Assembly (NCBI GenBank): GCA_035294465.1
Contig: DATGKW010000060.1
Span: 1 to 15,900, forward strand
Reading direction: 5' to 3'
Origin: Paraktedonobacter sp035294465
GTDB lineage: Bacteria; Chloroflexota; Ktedonobacteria; Ktedonobacterales; Ktedonobacteraceae
DNA length: 15,900 bases
Positions 6,191 through 14,153 of this stretch are shown piece after piece. The notes under the pieces were generated by a model, which made no database searches, was not told the origin of the DNA, and saw nothing but the letters and a program-made list of their open reading frames with translations. Position numbers and translations under genes: made by a program. Position 1 is the stretch's first letter. Every line of letters starts with the position of its first letter.

Positions 6191-6943
6191 ATGTGCTACG
6201 ATGACAATGCTCGCCCGCCTGTCCCGCCAGAGGCAAACGGGCAAGCTCACGGAGAAGACCTGGTGTTGACCGCTGAGGACGGGAATCGTTTCGCCGCTTA
6301 CCTGGCGCGCCCGACACAGGCAAGCACAGCGCAGATTGTAATCTATCCCGATGTGCGTGGACTGCATCAGTTCTACAAGGAACTGGCCCTGCGTTTCGCG
6401 GAAACCGGCGTCACCGCCCTGGCCATCGACTATTTTGGGCGCACCGCAGGACTGACCGCACGCAACGACGAATTTGACTTCTGGCCACACGTGCAGCAGA
6501 TGCAGTTTCCCAGCCTCCTCGCAGACGTGCGAGCCGCACTGGCCCACCTGGGAAAGAGCAAGCCGACGTTTATCACCGGCTTCTGCCTGGGCGGCAGCCT
6601 GGCTATTATGTCCTCAACCCAGGACCTGGGCCTGACTGGCGCGATTGGCTTCTATGCGGGCCTGAGTCGCCAGTTGCCCGGTACGTCTAGCACGGTACTG
6701 GATGAGTCGGTGAAAGTGCGTAATCCGTTCCTCGGCCTCTTCGGCGGCGCGGACCAGGGCATCCCCGTCGAGCAGGTACATAAACTGGATGAGAACCTGG
6801 ACAAGGCCGGGGTCGAGCACCAGATCGTCATCTACGAGGGCGCGCCCCACAGTTTCTTCGACCGCCGCTCCACGGAATACGCCGAAGCGTCTGCCGATGC
6901 GTGGAACAAAATGCTGGCTTTCATCAGACAGCACAGCGCATAA
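6191..6943 (+). CDS. Dienelactone hydrolase family protein
   Basis: 250-residue cytoplasmic alpha/beta hydrolase. The catalytic triad typical of dienelactone hydrolase is visible: Cys132 in GFCLGG, Asp188 in GGADQG and His220 in GAPHSFFD. A Cys rather than Ser nucleophile sets this family apart from most esterases. The founding enzymes open dienelactone in chloroaromatic breakdown, but many genomic copies have unknown lactone or ester substrates. The start at 6191 (MCYDDNARPP) is chosen because that N-terminus recurs in the family, AAAGGA lies upstream, and the earlier ATG at 6134 falls within the -10 box. It is divergent from the methyltransferase and convergent with a short-chain dehydrogenase. 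No neighbouring ring-cleavage genes are seen, so its pathway is open. Confidence 0.9.
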   Translation: MCYDDNARPPVPPEANGQAHGEDLVLTAEDGNRFAAYLARPTQASTAQIVIYPDVRGLHQFYKELALRFAETGVTALAIDYFGRTAGLTARNDEFDFWPHVQQMQFPSLLADVRAALAHLGKSKPTFITGFCLGGSLAIMSSTQDLGLTGAIGFYAGLSRQLPGTSSTVLDESVKVRNPFLGLFGGADQGIPVEQVHKLDENLDKAGVEHQIVIYEGAPHSFFDRRSTEYAEASADAWNKMLAFIRQHSA

Positions 6944-6951
6944 TTCATGCG

Positions 6952-6988
6952 AACAGCAGAGCGCGCTGACGGTGCGCGCTCTGCTGTT
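6952..6988. terminator. Perfect 15-bp GC-rich hairpin between convergent genes
   Basis: AACAGCAGAGCGCGC (6952-6966) is perfectly complementary to GCGCGCTCTGCTGTT (6974-6988) around a 7-nt loop. It starts 9 nt after the hydrolase stop and lies about 85 nt past the end of the dehydrogenase gene, so it can serve transcripts from both sides. No clear U-tract follows on the plus strand. Confidence 0.65.
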
Positions 6989-7073
6989 CACGCTGGCAAA
7001 ACAACAGATATCAGATTAATCTTCTCATTACCTGAAATACGGGCAATTGAAGCATGAATCCCCCCAGATCCAC

Positions 7074-7853
7074 CTAATACATCACAATCCCCCCGGACAC
7101 GTTCAAATCCTCTCCGGTCGTGGAACCAGAAAGGTCGGAGGCCAGATACACCGCGGCATTGGCGATATCGGCGGGAGGCACCATACGTCCTAACGGCGAA
7201 TCGCGTAGAAAGAGCTGGCGAGCCTCATCGATGCTGATTCCCTGGGATACGGCCATATTCTGCAGAACGCGTCCGATACGTTCGCCCTCGACAGGACCGG
7301 GCGAGATCAGATTGACGCGAATATTATAGGGGCCAACTTCCCAGGCCAGGGTACGCACAAGCCCGACCAGGCCCAGCTTCGCCGCCGCGTAAGGGGCGCG
7401 GCCGAACAGCGCACGCTTGCCGGTCATGGAGCCAATCATGAGGATATTGCCGGAGCGCCGGGCCAGCATGGAAGGCAAGAAAGCCCGGCAACAGAGATAC
7501 GGGCCAGTCAGATCAACCTCCAGCGTCTCGCGCCACTCAGCAGGTGAAATCTCCCAGAGTGGAGCAGTAGGGCCGGCAATGCCGCTGTTATTCACCAGAA
7601 TATCCACATGGCCGAAATGCATAAGCACCTCCTCAGCCATAGCGCTCACACTTTCCTCTTCGCGCAGGTCAAGCGGAACAACCAGAATATCGCGCGCGTA
7701 CTCGGCCACAAGCGCGCGTGTCTCCTGCAAAGCCACAACATCGCGCGCGGCCAGCGCCAGGTGCGCCCCCTCGCGCGCATAAGCCTGGGCAATGGCGCGA
7801 CCAATCCCGCGCCCCCCACCGGTAATCACAGCAACTTTGTTCTCTAACAGCAT
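7074..7853 (-). CDS. Short-chain dehydrogenase/reductase (SDR), classical type
   Basis: 259-residue NAD(P)-dependent oxidoreductase. It has TGGGRGIG at 11-18 (cofactor loop), NNSG at 88-91 (NNAG variant), and the catalytic Ser142, Tyr155 and Lys159 (YAAAK). The C-terminus ends in DLNVSGGIVMY, the usual Gly-rich SDR end. Length and motifs match FabG-like and sugar-alcohol dehydrogenases; the substrate cannot be told. I placed the start at the ATG at 7853 (MLLENKVAVITGG), which fits the family N-terminus; a GTG nine codons upstream (7880) is possible but adds residues outside the fold. The gene converges on the dienelactone hydrolase and diverges from the response regulator. Redox partnership with the hydrolase is possible but not shown. 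Confidence 0.88.
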   Translation of the reverse strand: MLLENKVAVITGGGRGIGRAIAQAYAREGAHLALAARDVVALQETRALVAEYARDILVVPLDLREEESVSAMAEEVLMHFGHVDILVNNSGIAGPTAPLWEISPAEWRETLEVDLTGPYLCCRAFLPSMLARRSGNILMIGSMTGKRALFGRAPYAAAKLGLVGLVRTLAWEVGPYNIRVNLISPGPVEGERIGRVLQNMAVSQGISIDEARQLFLRDSPLGRMVPPADIANAAVYLASDLSGSTTGEDLNVSGGIVMY

Positions 7854-7940
7854 CGACACGTTTTCTCTGCACCCTTTCACGAAAGTAACCCTGAGATATG
7901 TTTAGTTATATCACACTCGGCGTGGGTTTGCTTCCAAAGA

Positions 7941-7977
7941 TGAGCAAACATATATACATTTCGCTCATGGCCGAAAT
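7941..7977. repeat. Dyad symmetry in the divergent SDR / response-regulator spacer
   Basis: Two overlapping inverted repeats: TGAGC (7941-7945) with GCTCA (7963-7967), and ATTTCG (7958-7963) with CGAAAT (7972-7977). They sit 20-57 bp upstream of the response-regulator -35 box and between two divergent genes, where an operator would be expected. No known operator consensus is claimed. Confidence 0.35.
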
Positions 7978-7997
7978 ATACAGAGGAAACAAGCCTA

Positions 7998-8027
7998 TTG
8001 CAATTCATCGCACCTGAAGTGTATAAT
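7998..8027 (+). promoter_or_regulatory. Promoter of the response-regulator / ArsR operon
   Basis: TTGCAA (7998-8003) and a perfect TATAAT (8022-8027) with an 18-bp spacer. Transcription would begin near 8034, about 50 nt before the first start codon. Confidence 0.65.
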
Positions 8028-8082
8028 GGAACAGATAAAACATTGCTCAGCTCACTGAGATTTCCTGCACAGGAGAGAACTT

Positions 8083-8475
8083 ATGGCATTGCGTATCGTC
8101 GTCATAGAGGACGATTCCTCTATTCAAGACCTTTACCGCCTTTTGCTTGAAACAGAAGGATACCATGTAATTATTTCTTCCACTCCCCACGAAGACGCTA
8201 CAGCGGTTGCAGCGCTTCATCCAGATCTGATTATTTTGGACTTGCTCATTGGCAGGAAACAAAACGGCTGGCATCTTCTTCAGCAGCTAAAAAATGCTCC
8301 TCTTACCGCGTCCATTCCCGTTCTGATCGTGACAGCGGCGGTCAACTTTGCGCAAGAATGGAAAGAATTCATTGAATTCCATAACATACCCGTCGTCTCT
8401 AAACCTTTCAATATTGATGATATTCTTGCCCTCGTTAAGCAGCTTCTTGCCAACACGCCTGATGCTATTTCATAA
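8083..8475 (+). CDS. Stand-alone response-regulator receiver protein
   Basis: 130-residue CheY-like single domain with no output domain. The acidic pocket is Glu9-Asp10-Asp11, the phospho-acceptor is Asp53 at the end of a hydrophobic strand (LIILD), Thr84 is the switch residue and Lys107 (SKPF) the conserved lysine. The domain is therefore likely phosphorylatable. No histidine kinase gene lies in the window, so its donor is unlinked. Translation starts at an ATG with AGGAGA 8 bp upstream. An ArsR-type regulator follows 29 bp downstream on the same strand, probably in one transcript. Single-domain regulators usually act through protein contacts; which partner applies here is unknown. Confidence 0.92.
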   Translation: MALRIVVIEDDSSIQDLYRLLLETEGYHVIISSTPHEDATAVAALHPDLIILDLLIGRKQNGWHLLQQLKNAPLTASIPVLIVTAAVNFAQEWKEFIEFHNIPVVSKPFNIDDILALVKQLLANTPDAIS

Positions 8476-8504
8476 TAACCAAAAACAGGAGAAAGGTTGT
8501 CTCT

Positions 8505-8897
8505 ATGGCTTCCCACTCAGCCGATATCCCTGCACGTTCACCCGCAGTCGAGCAATTCATTGATCAGTTTCTAACCGCCGCCTGCGATTCCAGCCGTCGT
8601 CACATTCTCGAATGCCTGAGCACCTCCGCAGAACACGCCGCCTCTCCTCCTGAGCGCTCCGTCGGAGAAATTGCCGAACATCTGGGACTGGCGATATCAA
8701 CAACCTCAGAGCATCTCAAACAACTGTCGCAGATGCATCTACTCACCACTCGCAAAGAGGGAAAGAAAACCTATTATCGCCTGCGCAATAATGAGCTGGT
8801 GCAAGCGTTTCATGACCTGATTGACTCTCTAGAGTCACATTACCGGCGGAATATCCTTCCTCCTGTAAAAGAGGAGGAAGCTCCGCACGAGCAGTAA
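8505..8897 (+). CDS. ArsR/SmtB-type winged-helix transcriptional regulator
   Basis: 130-residue DNA-binding protein. The helix-turn-helix runs about 53-76 (VGEIAEHLGLAISTTSEHLKQL is the core), followed by a basic wing (TTRKEGKKTYYRL, 81-93). The classical metal site of ArsR (ELCVCD in the recognition region) is absent. The only cysteines are Cys27 and Cys37, spaced ten apart in the first helix; they might form a redox or metal site, but this is speculation. The C-terminus is charged (KEEEAPHEQ). The ribosome binding site is AGGAGAAAGG. It is likely co-transcribed with the upstream receiver protein, giving a phospho-signal protein plus DNA-binding protein pair. Targets are unknown; the dyad at 7941-7977 is a reasonable place to look. 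Confidence 0.88.
   Translation: MASHSADIPARSPAVEQFIDQFLTAACDSSRRHILECLSTSAEHAASPPERSVGEIAEHLGLAISTTSEHLKQLSQMHLLTTRKEGKKTYYRLRNNELVQAFHDLIDSLESHYRRNILPPVKEEEAPHEQ
8856..8880 (+). repeat. Inverted repeat inside the 3' end of the ArsR gene
   Basis: CTTCCTCCT (8856-8864) and AGGAGGAAG (8872-8880) form a 9-bp perfect hairpin with a 7-nt loop in the last codons. The 3' arm looks like a very strong Shine-Dalgarno sequence, but no start codon follows at a suitable distance. Confidence 0.4.
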
Positions 8898-8924
8898 AGC
8901 ATACTCTCTGAGCAGGCTATCCCA

Positions 8925-8959
8925 GGGCGGCAGAGGCCATGCCGAAAAATCTGCTGCCC
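8925..8959 (+). terminator. Terminator-like hairpin after the ArsR gene
   Basis: GGGCGGCAGA (8925-8934) pairs with TCTGCTGCCC (8950-8959) over 10 bp with one G-U. It lies 27 nt past the ArsR stop. The sequence after it is only mildly T-rich, so termination strength is uncertain. Confidence 0.45.
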
Positions 8960-8974
8960 GCCTTCTCGTATCCC

Positions 8975-8980
8975 TATAAT
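8975..8980 (+). promoter_or_regulatory. Candidate -10 box for the DUF4203 gene
   Basis: A perfect TATAAT about 100 bp upstream of the membrane-protein start. No good -35 box is found at 16-18 bp, so this is a weak call. Confidence 0.3.
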
Positions 8981-9078
8981 GGCTACTCTACGTGAAAAAA
9001 GTAGCAAGCTACGTATTACTATCAGAGCGTTCTTTCTATTTTTGTGATTCGGCTTTATCCAGAGCACGAGGAAATGAC

Positions 9079-9738
9079 ATGTTTACTGAACGACTCCTTA
9101 TCAGCCTGGTAGGGCTGATCATCGGAGCAGTATTCTGTTTTGCTGGCTACCGGCTCTTTCGCGTCCTCATGGTGATCTGGGGCTTTTTTATTGGTTTCAT
9201 CATGGGTGCGCAGGTCATCGCGTCTTTTCTTGGGACTGGTCTTCTCGCCACTCCTTCTGGATGGGCCACGGGCATCGCGTGTGGGCTTGTGCTGGCCGTG
9301 CTGGCCTATGCCCTCTATACCGCGGCCATTGCTATCCTGGGAGGCAGCATAGGGTACATCACGGGCGTTACACTGATGACAGGTCTCGGTATAGCCAATC
9401 CAGAGTACCTGGTTGTGATCGTCAGCCTCACCCTGGCTATTTTCTTTGCCATTCTTATCCTGGTCCTTGACCTTGCCAGAGTGCTGATCATTGCTATCAC
9501 CGCGCTCAGTGGGGCCAGCGCGATTGTCACGAGTATCCTGCTGCTCTTCGGTGTGATCCAAACGAGCTTCTTCCAGGCGGGGGCGGCCACATCCTTCATC
9601 GAGAGGTCGCCTGGCTGGGTAATGCTCTGGCTGGCAATCGCTGTAATCGGCGGTACATTCCAGATGCAGAATACCCAGCGCTACAAACTGCAAAAATATG
9701 TGCTGGCACAGAAAGGGAAGATACCAGAGAGGCCGTAA
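9079..9738 (+). CDS. DUF4203 / TMEM198-like integral membrane protein
   Basis: 219-residue inner-membrane protein with about seven hydrophobic helices (approximately 7-25, 28-50, 62-81, 83-104, 109-130, 134-160 and 179-194), rich in small residues, and a basic cytoplasmic tail (RYKLQKYVLAQKGK). The opening GLIIGAVFCFAGYRLFRVL and the following GFFIGFIMGA match my memory of the TM7S3/TM198-like domain (DUF4203), whose bacterial members have no assigned biochemical role. The ATG at 9079 is preferred because GAGGAA sits just upstream; the frame continues to a GTG at 8992, but those 29 extra residues are polar and lack a ribosome binding site. It stands alone between the ArsR gene and an aminotransferase. 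Confidence 0.75.
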   Translation: MFTERLLISLVGLIIGAVFCFAGYRLFRVLMVIWGFFIGFIMGAQVIASFLGTGLLATPSGWATGIACGLVLAVLAYALYTAAIAILGGSIGYITGVTLMTGLGIANPEYLVVIVSLTLAIFFAILILVLDLARVLIIAITALSGASAIVTSILLLFGVIQTSFFQAGAATSFIERSPGWVMLWLAIAVIGGTFQMQNTQRYKLQKYVLAQKGKIPERP

Positions 9739-9754
9739 CAGCCGGCTCCTCTCC

Positions 9755-9784
9755 TTGAACTTCATCCCATCCTCGTGCTACACT
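9755..9784 (+). promoter_or_regulatory. Promoter of the aminotransferase gene
   Basis: TTGAAC (9755-9760) and TACACT (9779-9784) with an 18-bp spacer and a TG extended -10. The predicted start near 9791 lies after a possible GTG start at 9775, which favours the ATG at 9829. Confidence 0.6.
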
Positions 9785-9828
9785 TTTCTCCATCAGGAAA
9801 AACCATCCGCAGGAAAGGCACAGGCATC

Positions 9829-11217
9829 ATGGACCACACTCCCCGGCAAGCGACGACCACGGGCCAGCAATTCGAGGCCGGCACGCCTCTGGAATTGAAC
9901 GCAGCGCTCAGCAATATGGTCTCATCGCCAACACTGGCCATCAACGAGGCCGTAGCCAGGCGCAGAGCGCAGGGTCAGGAGACGATTCACCTGGGCTTTG
10001 GCGAGGCAACGTTCCCTCTGCATCCAGTTCTGCGCCAGGCGCTAGCAGAGGCACTCGAAAGCACAGGTTACGCGCCGGTAGCGGGCGTGCCGAAACTGCG
10101 CCAGGCCATCGCAGGATATATTCAACGAACTCGCGGTGTGGACTGCACTGCCGAACAGGTGATCGTAGGACCGGGCAGCAAACCGCTCATCTACGCGCTG
10201 CTGCGAGTTCTGGATGGAGATGTGCTTGTGCCCAGACCCTCGTGGGTCAGCTACAATCCCCAGACTCGGCTCGCCGGGCGCAAGGCAATCCCAGTGGCAA
10301 CCGATCCAACGGACCACCACCGCCTCACACCCTCTGCTTTGACGGAAGCAATCGTGAATGGACGCGCAAAGGGCGCAAAACCGCGTATTCTGCTTGTCAA
10401 TTCGCCAAATAATCCGACCGGCTCGATGTTCGCAGAAGAGGATGTTGCAGCTATGGCTACCTGGGCAAGCGAAACCGGCATAACCATCATCAGCGACGAG
10501 ATCTACGCGGAACTGGCGCACGGCTGGCGCTCCCACGTTTCGCCAGCGCGTTTTTATCCCACCGGTTGCATCATTACCGGAGGACTCTCGAAAGCTTTCT
10601 CTGCTGGCGGCTGGCGACTTGGCTACGCGATCCTGCCCGGCGGCGAGCTCGGCAAAGAGCTCGGCAAGGCCCTGCGGGCGTTGGCCAGCGAAATCTGGTC
10701 GGCTGCCGCCACGCCCATTGAGGAGGCAGCCATCGCCGCTTTCACGCTCAACACTGATCTGGAAACCTACGTGCGGCGCTCTGCCCGTCTCCACAGCTAC
10801 GTCACTCACGAACTCTACCTCACACTGAGCGAACTGGGCATTGCCTGCCCCAGACCCGCCGGCGCTTTCTATCTCTATCCCGATCTCGCCCCCTGGCGCG
10901 ACGCGCTTGCCCGCCTGAACATCACCACCAGCACGCAACTTGCCCAGTACTTGCTCGATACCTGGGACATGGCCACGTTGCCCGGCACGGCCTTCGGCGA
11001 AGAGCCTGCCACCCTGCGCCTGCGCCTCGCCACCAGCATGCTCTACGGCTCGCCCCAACAAACCGACCTCTGGCACCTTCTAAGCCAGGCCGATTCTCTG
11101 CCCACCCCTGGAGAGGCCGGACAAGAGGTGAAACTAGATCTGCCGGAACTGGCGAAAGCGCAAGAACGTTGGAAAGAGGTGATCGCGCATTTAAACGGTT
11201 TATCACAGGCTCTATGA
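9829..11217 (+). CDS. Class I/II pyridoxal-phosphate aminotransferase
   Basis: 462-residue fold-type I PLP enzyme of the aspartate/aromatic aminotransferase group. Visible features are YAPVAGVPKLRQAIA at 81-95 (substrate-side loop), NSPNNPTG at 191-198, Asp223 and Tyr226 in ISDEIYAE, the Schiff-base lysine Lys255 in GLSKAFSAGGWRLGY, and Arg399 in LRLRLATS as the likely alpha-carboxylate binder. It is longer than typical AspC (about 400 aa), with about 35 extra N-terminal residues and a charged C-terminal tail of about 50. It moves an amino group between an amino acid and a 2-oxo acid; the exact pair cannot be read from motifs. AGGAAAGG lies upstream of the ATG. An M20 peptidase follows 104 bp downstream with its own promoter candidate. 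Confidence 0.88.
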   Translation: MDHTPRQATTTGQQFEAGTPLELNAALSNMVSSPTLAINEAVARRRAQGQETIHLGFGEATFPLHPVLRQALAEALESTGYAPVAGVPKLRQAIAGYIQRTRGVDCTAEQVIVGPGSKPLIYALLRVLDGDVLVPRPSWVSYNPQTRLAGRKAIPVATDPTDHHRLTPSALTEAIVNGRAKGAKPRILLVNSPNNPTGSMFAEEDVAAMATWASETGITIISDEIYAELAHGWRSHVSPARFYPTGCIITGGLSKAFSAGGWRLGYAILPGGELGKELGKALRALASEIWSAAATPIEEAAIAAFTLNTDLETYVRRSARLHSYVTHELYLTLSELGIACPRPAGAFYLYPDLAPWRDALARLNITTSTQLAQYLLDTWDMATLPGTAFGEEPATLRLRLATSMLYGSPQQTDLWHLLSQADSLPTPGEAGQEVKLDLPELAKAQERWKEVIAHLNGLSQAL

Positions 11218-11251
11218 GGCTGTTAAAAATCCGCTAAAAAGGCAGAAACGC

Positions 11252-11279
11252 TTGACTTTATCCTTTCCAAAAACATAAC
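11252..11279 (+). promoter_or_regulatory. Candidate promoter of the M20 peptidase gene
   Basis: TTGACT (11252-11257) and CATAAC (11274-11279) with a 16-bp spacer in an AT-rich gap that contrasts with the GC-rich genes on both sides. Confidence 0.45.
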
Positions 11280-11321
11280 GTAAAAGAAAAACGATCCTCT
11301 TTACCCGGAAAGGCAGGCTTC

Positions 11322-12683
11322 ATGACCACAGCGAATACCAATGTCCCGATTGATTGGAATGCAGTAGACGAAGAAGTAATTATGCACCTGCGCAATATCC
11401 TGCGCCTGGACACACGCAACCCGCCCGGCAATGAGATTCTGGCAGCCAACTATTTGCGCGGGGTCCTGGAACGCGAGGGCTTTGAATGCATCATCGTCGG
11501 TCCTGACCGGGAGCGCGCTACTCTGATTACCCGCCTCAAGGGCGATGGCTCGGAATCTCCGCTGTTGCTGATGTCACATACCGATGTGGTAGCGGTTGAG
11601 CCGGAGAAATGGAGCCACGACCCCTTTGGCGCAGAGGTGGCCGAAGGCTTTGTCTATGGACGCGGCGCTCTGGATATGAAGAATACGGTCGCAATGGAAC
11701 TGATGACAATGCTGCTGCTCAAACGCGCAGGCGTGCCGTTAAAGCGAGATGTGATCTTCATGGCCGAGGCCGACGAGGAAACCGGCGGGCACCAGGGAGC
11801 CGAGTGGGTGGTCGAGCATTATCCAGAATTGATTCGGGCCGAATACGCGCTGAACGAGGGCGGCGGCAGCGGGCTGGAGATCAATGGCCGGCTCTACTAC
11901 ACGGTAGAAACGGCAGAAAAAGGCTCGGCGCGTTTCAAAATTCGCGCCACCGGCGACCCCGGTCATGGCTCTATGCCGCACGAGAACAATGCCATCATCA
12001 AGTTAGCTGAATTGCTGAGCAAGATACGAGGCAAGCAGCCGCCGGTTCACTTTACCGCCACCCTGCGCGGCTATATCGAAGGACTGGCCAGCGCACAGCC
12101 GCCCAGAGTGGCCGAAGCCCTGCGCTCCGTACTGGCCGACGAAGCGACCGCCAGCGCAGCCATCGATACCTTGCCTATCGACGAATCTCTCAAACGCGAA
12201 CTGCACGCGATGGCGCGCAATACTATCGCGCCTACCATCCTTCAGGCCGGCTCGCAGATCAACGTCATTCCGTCTGAGGCTATTGCCTACCTGGATAGCC
12301 GCATTCTGCCCGGCCAGACGCTGGAAGGCTATAGAAAAGAACTGCGCGCCATCTTTGGCCCGAACTGCGAGATCGAGTTTGTCGATCCCTCTATCGCCCT
12401 GGAAGCCGATCCCGCCTCGCCACTTTTCGAGACGATCAAAGAGGTGCTGAGCGAGTACGCACCGGAGGCCACCGTTGTACCAACCCTGCTCACCGGCGGC
12501 ACCGATGCCAAACACGTCAGCAAGCTTGGCACCAGAGTTTACGGCTTCTCCCCCGAACTATACTCCGGCTGGAACGGCTGGAACGGCGTCCATGGGCACG
12601 ACGAGAGAATCAGCGTCAGGGCGATGCAATGGGGTACACGCGTGATGTATGAAGTAGTGGAGAGATTTGTGAGGAAGGACTGA
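11322..12683 (+). CDS. M20 family zinc metallopeptidase / deacylase
   Basis: 453-residue di-zinc amidohydrolase of the M20/M25/M40 family (ArgE/DapE/carboxypeptidase G2 group). Metal and catalytic residues are in place: His86 (SHTDVV), Asp118 (GALDMKN, bridging), Glu152 and Glu153 (EADEETGG), Glu179 (LNEGGG) and His424 (VHGHDE). The lid domain lies between about 190 and 310, with the GDPGHGSMPH motif (211-220) that supplies a substrate-contact His. It is longer than typical ArgE or DapE and resembles M20 members annotated as general dipeptidases or acyl-amino-acid hydrolases. There is no signal peptide, so it is cytoplasmic. GGAAAGG precedes the ATG. Its TGA abuts the stop codon of the convergent lactone oxidase gene with no spacer. 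Confidence 0.9.
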   Translation: MTTANTNVPIDWNAVDEEVIMHLRNILRLDTRNPPGNEILAANYLRGVLEREGFECIIVGPDRERATLITRLKGDGSESPLLLMSHTDVVAVEPEKWSHDPFGAEVAEGFVYGRGALDMKNTVAMELMTMLLLKRAGVPLKRDVIFMAEADEETGGHQGAEWVVEHYPELIRAEYALNEGGGSGLEINGRLYYTVETAEKGSARFKIRATGDPGHGSMPHENNAIIKLAELLSKIRGKQPPVHFTATLRGYIEGLASAQPPRVAEALRSVLADEATASAAIDTLPIDESLKRELHAMARNTIAPTILQAGSQINVIPSEAIAYLDSRILPGQTLEGYRKELRAIFGPNCEIEFVDPSIALEADPASPLFETIKEVLSEYAPEATVVPTLLTGGTDAKHVSKLGTRVYGFSPELYSGWNGWNGVHGHDERISVRAMQWGTRVMYEVVERFVRKD

Positions 12684-14024
12684 TCATTCCTGACTGTCTG
12701 TCACAGGCTCGCTCACGTCCACGCCAAGCATTGCGCGTAAGTAATCATTGAGAAAGACTCCCTGCGGATCAAGCCGCCGGCGAATGCGCAGGAAATCGTT
12801 CCAGCGGGGATAGAGCTGGGCAAACGTGCGGTAGTCCTGGGTGTGCATCTTGCCCCAGTGCGGGCGACCCTGGTAATTCTGGTAGACGGCTTCGGCCTGC
12901 CGGAAATACTCGGCGTAGGGCATGCCCTTGTACATATGGATCGCGATATAAGCGGAATCGCGCTGATAGGCCGGGCTGAGCCAGATATCGTCGCCTTTGA
13001 CAAAACGGCATTCAACCGGGAAATGGACGTTGATTCCCTCCTTTTTGATGATCTCTCGAACCTGCTGCAGCACGGTCGGCAGGTGCTCCGCCGGCAGATT
13101 GTATTCCATCTCCTGGAACCTGACCATACGCGGTGTGGCAAAGAGACGGTGACTATAGTTCACTTCGTCGATACTTGCCACGCCGGCCGCTGAGATCTTG
13201 CTGGCGGTCGTGCTAAACGATGGCACGAGCCGGCACATCTCAGAAAGCACCCAGTAGACCCAGTTTTCCAGCACGATCTTGTTGAGTGTGCCCAGGAAGC
13301 TGGTTTTGCTGACCGGCTCTTCAGTCTCGTTGATGAATTTGGCCTGCACCCAGTCCGTATTGGGAAACCAGAAAAACTCGAAATGGCTGTTCTCCTGCTT
13401 ATACCGCTCCAGATTGGCAAGCACTTTGCTCAGCCGCTCGCGATGGCCTCTGTAATGCAGACGCCTGGCCGGCACAACGCGCAGGGTCACTTTCGCAATG
13501 ATTCCTAGCACGCCGAAGGAGGTTTGCGCGGCTTTGAAAATCTCAGGATTTTTCTCCTCCGAACACTCCAGGATCTCTCCATTGCCCGTTACTAAGGTCA
13601 GGCCCACAACCTGCGTAGAAATCGTGCCAAAGCGCGTGCCGGTGCCATGAGTGCCGGTACTGATCGCGCCAGCAATGCTTTGCACATCGATATCACCCAG
13701 ATTCTCCTGGGCCAGCCCCTTGACCAGCAGATCATCGCCCAGCTTACGCAGTCGAGTGCCTCCCCAGACGGCGACACGATCCTTCTCCGCGTCAACCGAC
13801 TCGATGCCCTGCATCTTATCCAGCGAGATCAATACATCATCGCTGTAGACCAGCGGGGTGAACGAATGCCCCGCGCCCACGACGCGCACATGCCGCCCCT
13901 CTCTGGAATACGCACCGATCAAACGCGCCAGTTCTTCCAGGCCAGCCGGTCTGACTATCTCCTTCGGCGCACTTTTTACCGAAGCCGACCAGTTCTGCCA
14001 GCGCCCGACCTTTCCATTGCTCAT
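12684..14024 (-). CDS. FAD-linked sugar-1,4-lactone oxidase (D-arabinono/L-gulono-lactone oxidase family)
   Basis: 446-residue flavoprotein of the vanillyl-alcohol-oxidase superfamily. The N-terminal FAD domain has GAGHSFTPL at 50-58, where His53 is at the position that binds FAD covalently in lactone oxidases, and ISTGTHGTGT at 121-130 for the pyrophosphate. The C-terminal ALO domain ends with HWGKMH at 389-394, the active-site signature of this group. Related enzymes oxidise aldonolactones or alditols with oxygen; the substrate here is not shown. There is no signal peptide with the start at 14024 (MSNGKVGRWQNW), which I prefer to an upstream in-frame start at 14114 because the 30 extra residues look random and an AGGAAAGGGAAG stretch lies just upstream. 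It follows the PLP aldolase-like gene by 129 bp on the same strand, with no clear promoter between, so the two are probably co-transcribed. Confidence 0.88.
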   Translation of the reverse strand: MSNGKVGRWQNWSASVKSAPKEIVRPAGLEELARLIGAYSREGRHVRVVGAGHSFTPLVYSDDVLISLDKMQGIESVDAEKDRVAVWGGTRLRKLGDDLLVKGLAQENLGDIDVQSIAGAISTGTHGTGTRFGTISTQVVGLTLVTGNGEILECSEEKNPEIFKAAQTSFGVLGIIAKVTLRVVPARRLHYRGHRERLSKVLANLERYKQENSHFEFFWFPNTDWVQAKFINETEEPVSKTSFLGTLNKIVLENWVYWVLSEMCRLVPSFSTTASKISAAGVASIDEVNYSHRLFATPRMVRFQEMEYNLPAEHLPTVLQQVREIIKKEGINVHFPVECRFVKGDDIWLSPAYQRDSAYIAIHMYKGMPYAEYFRQAEAVYQNYQGRPHWGKMHTQDYRTFAQLYPRWNDFLRIRRRLDPQGVFLNDYLRAMLGVDVSEPVTDSQE

Positions 14025-14153
14025 AATCCATCGCTTCCCTTTCCTGATTAATTCGCATAGAATTACCTGACAGGTTCCAGCATTCCCATTCGTATTTCTT
14101 TTCGAGTGAGACAACGCCGGTGACTATTCCTTTCGCTCGCCCGCGATTGAAAT

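Noticed and set aside
9775..9828. Upstream GTG start for the aminotransferase
   Set aside because: It lies between the -35 and -10 boxes of the best promoter and has no ribosome binding site; the ATG at 9829 has AGGAAAGG upstream.
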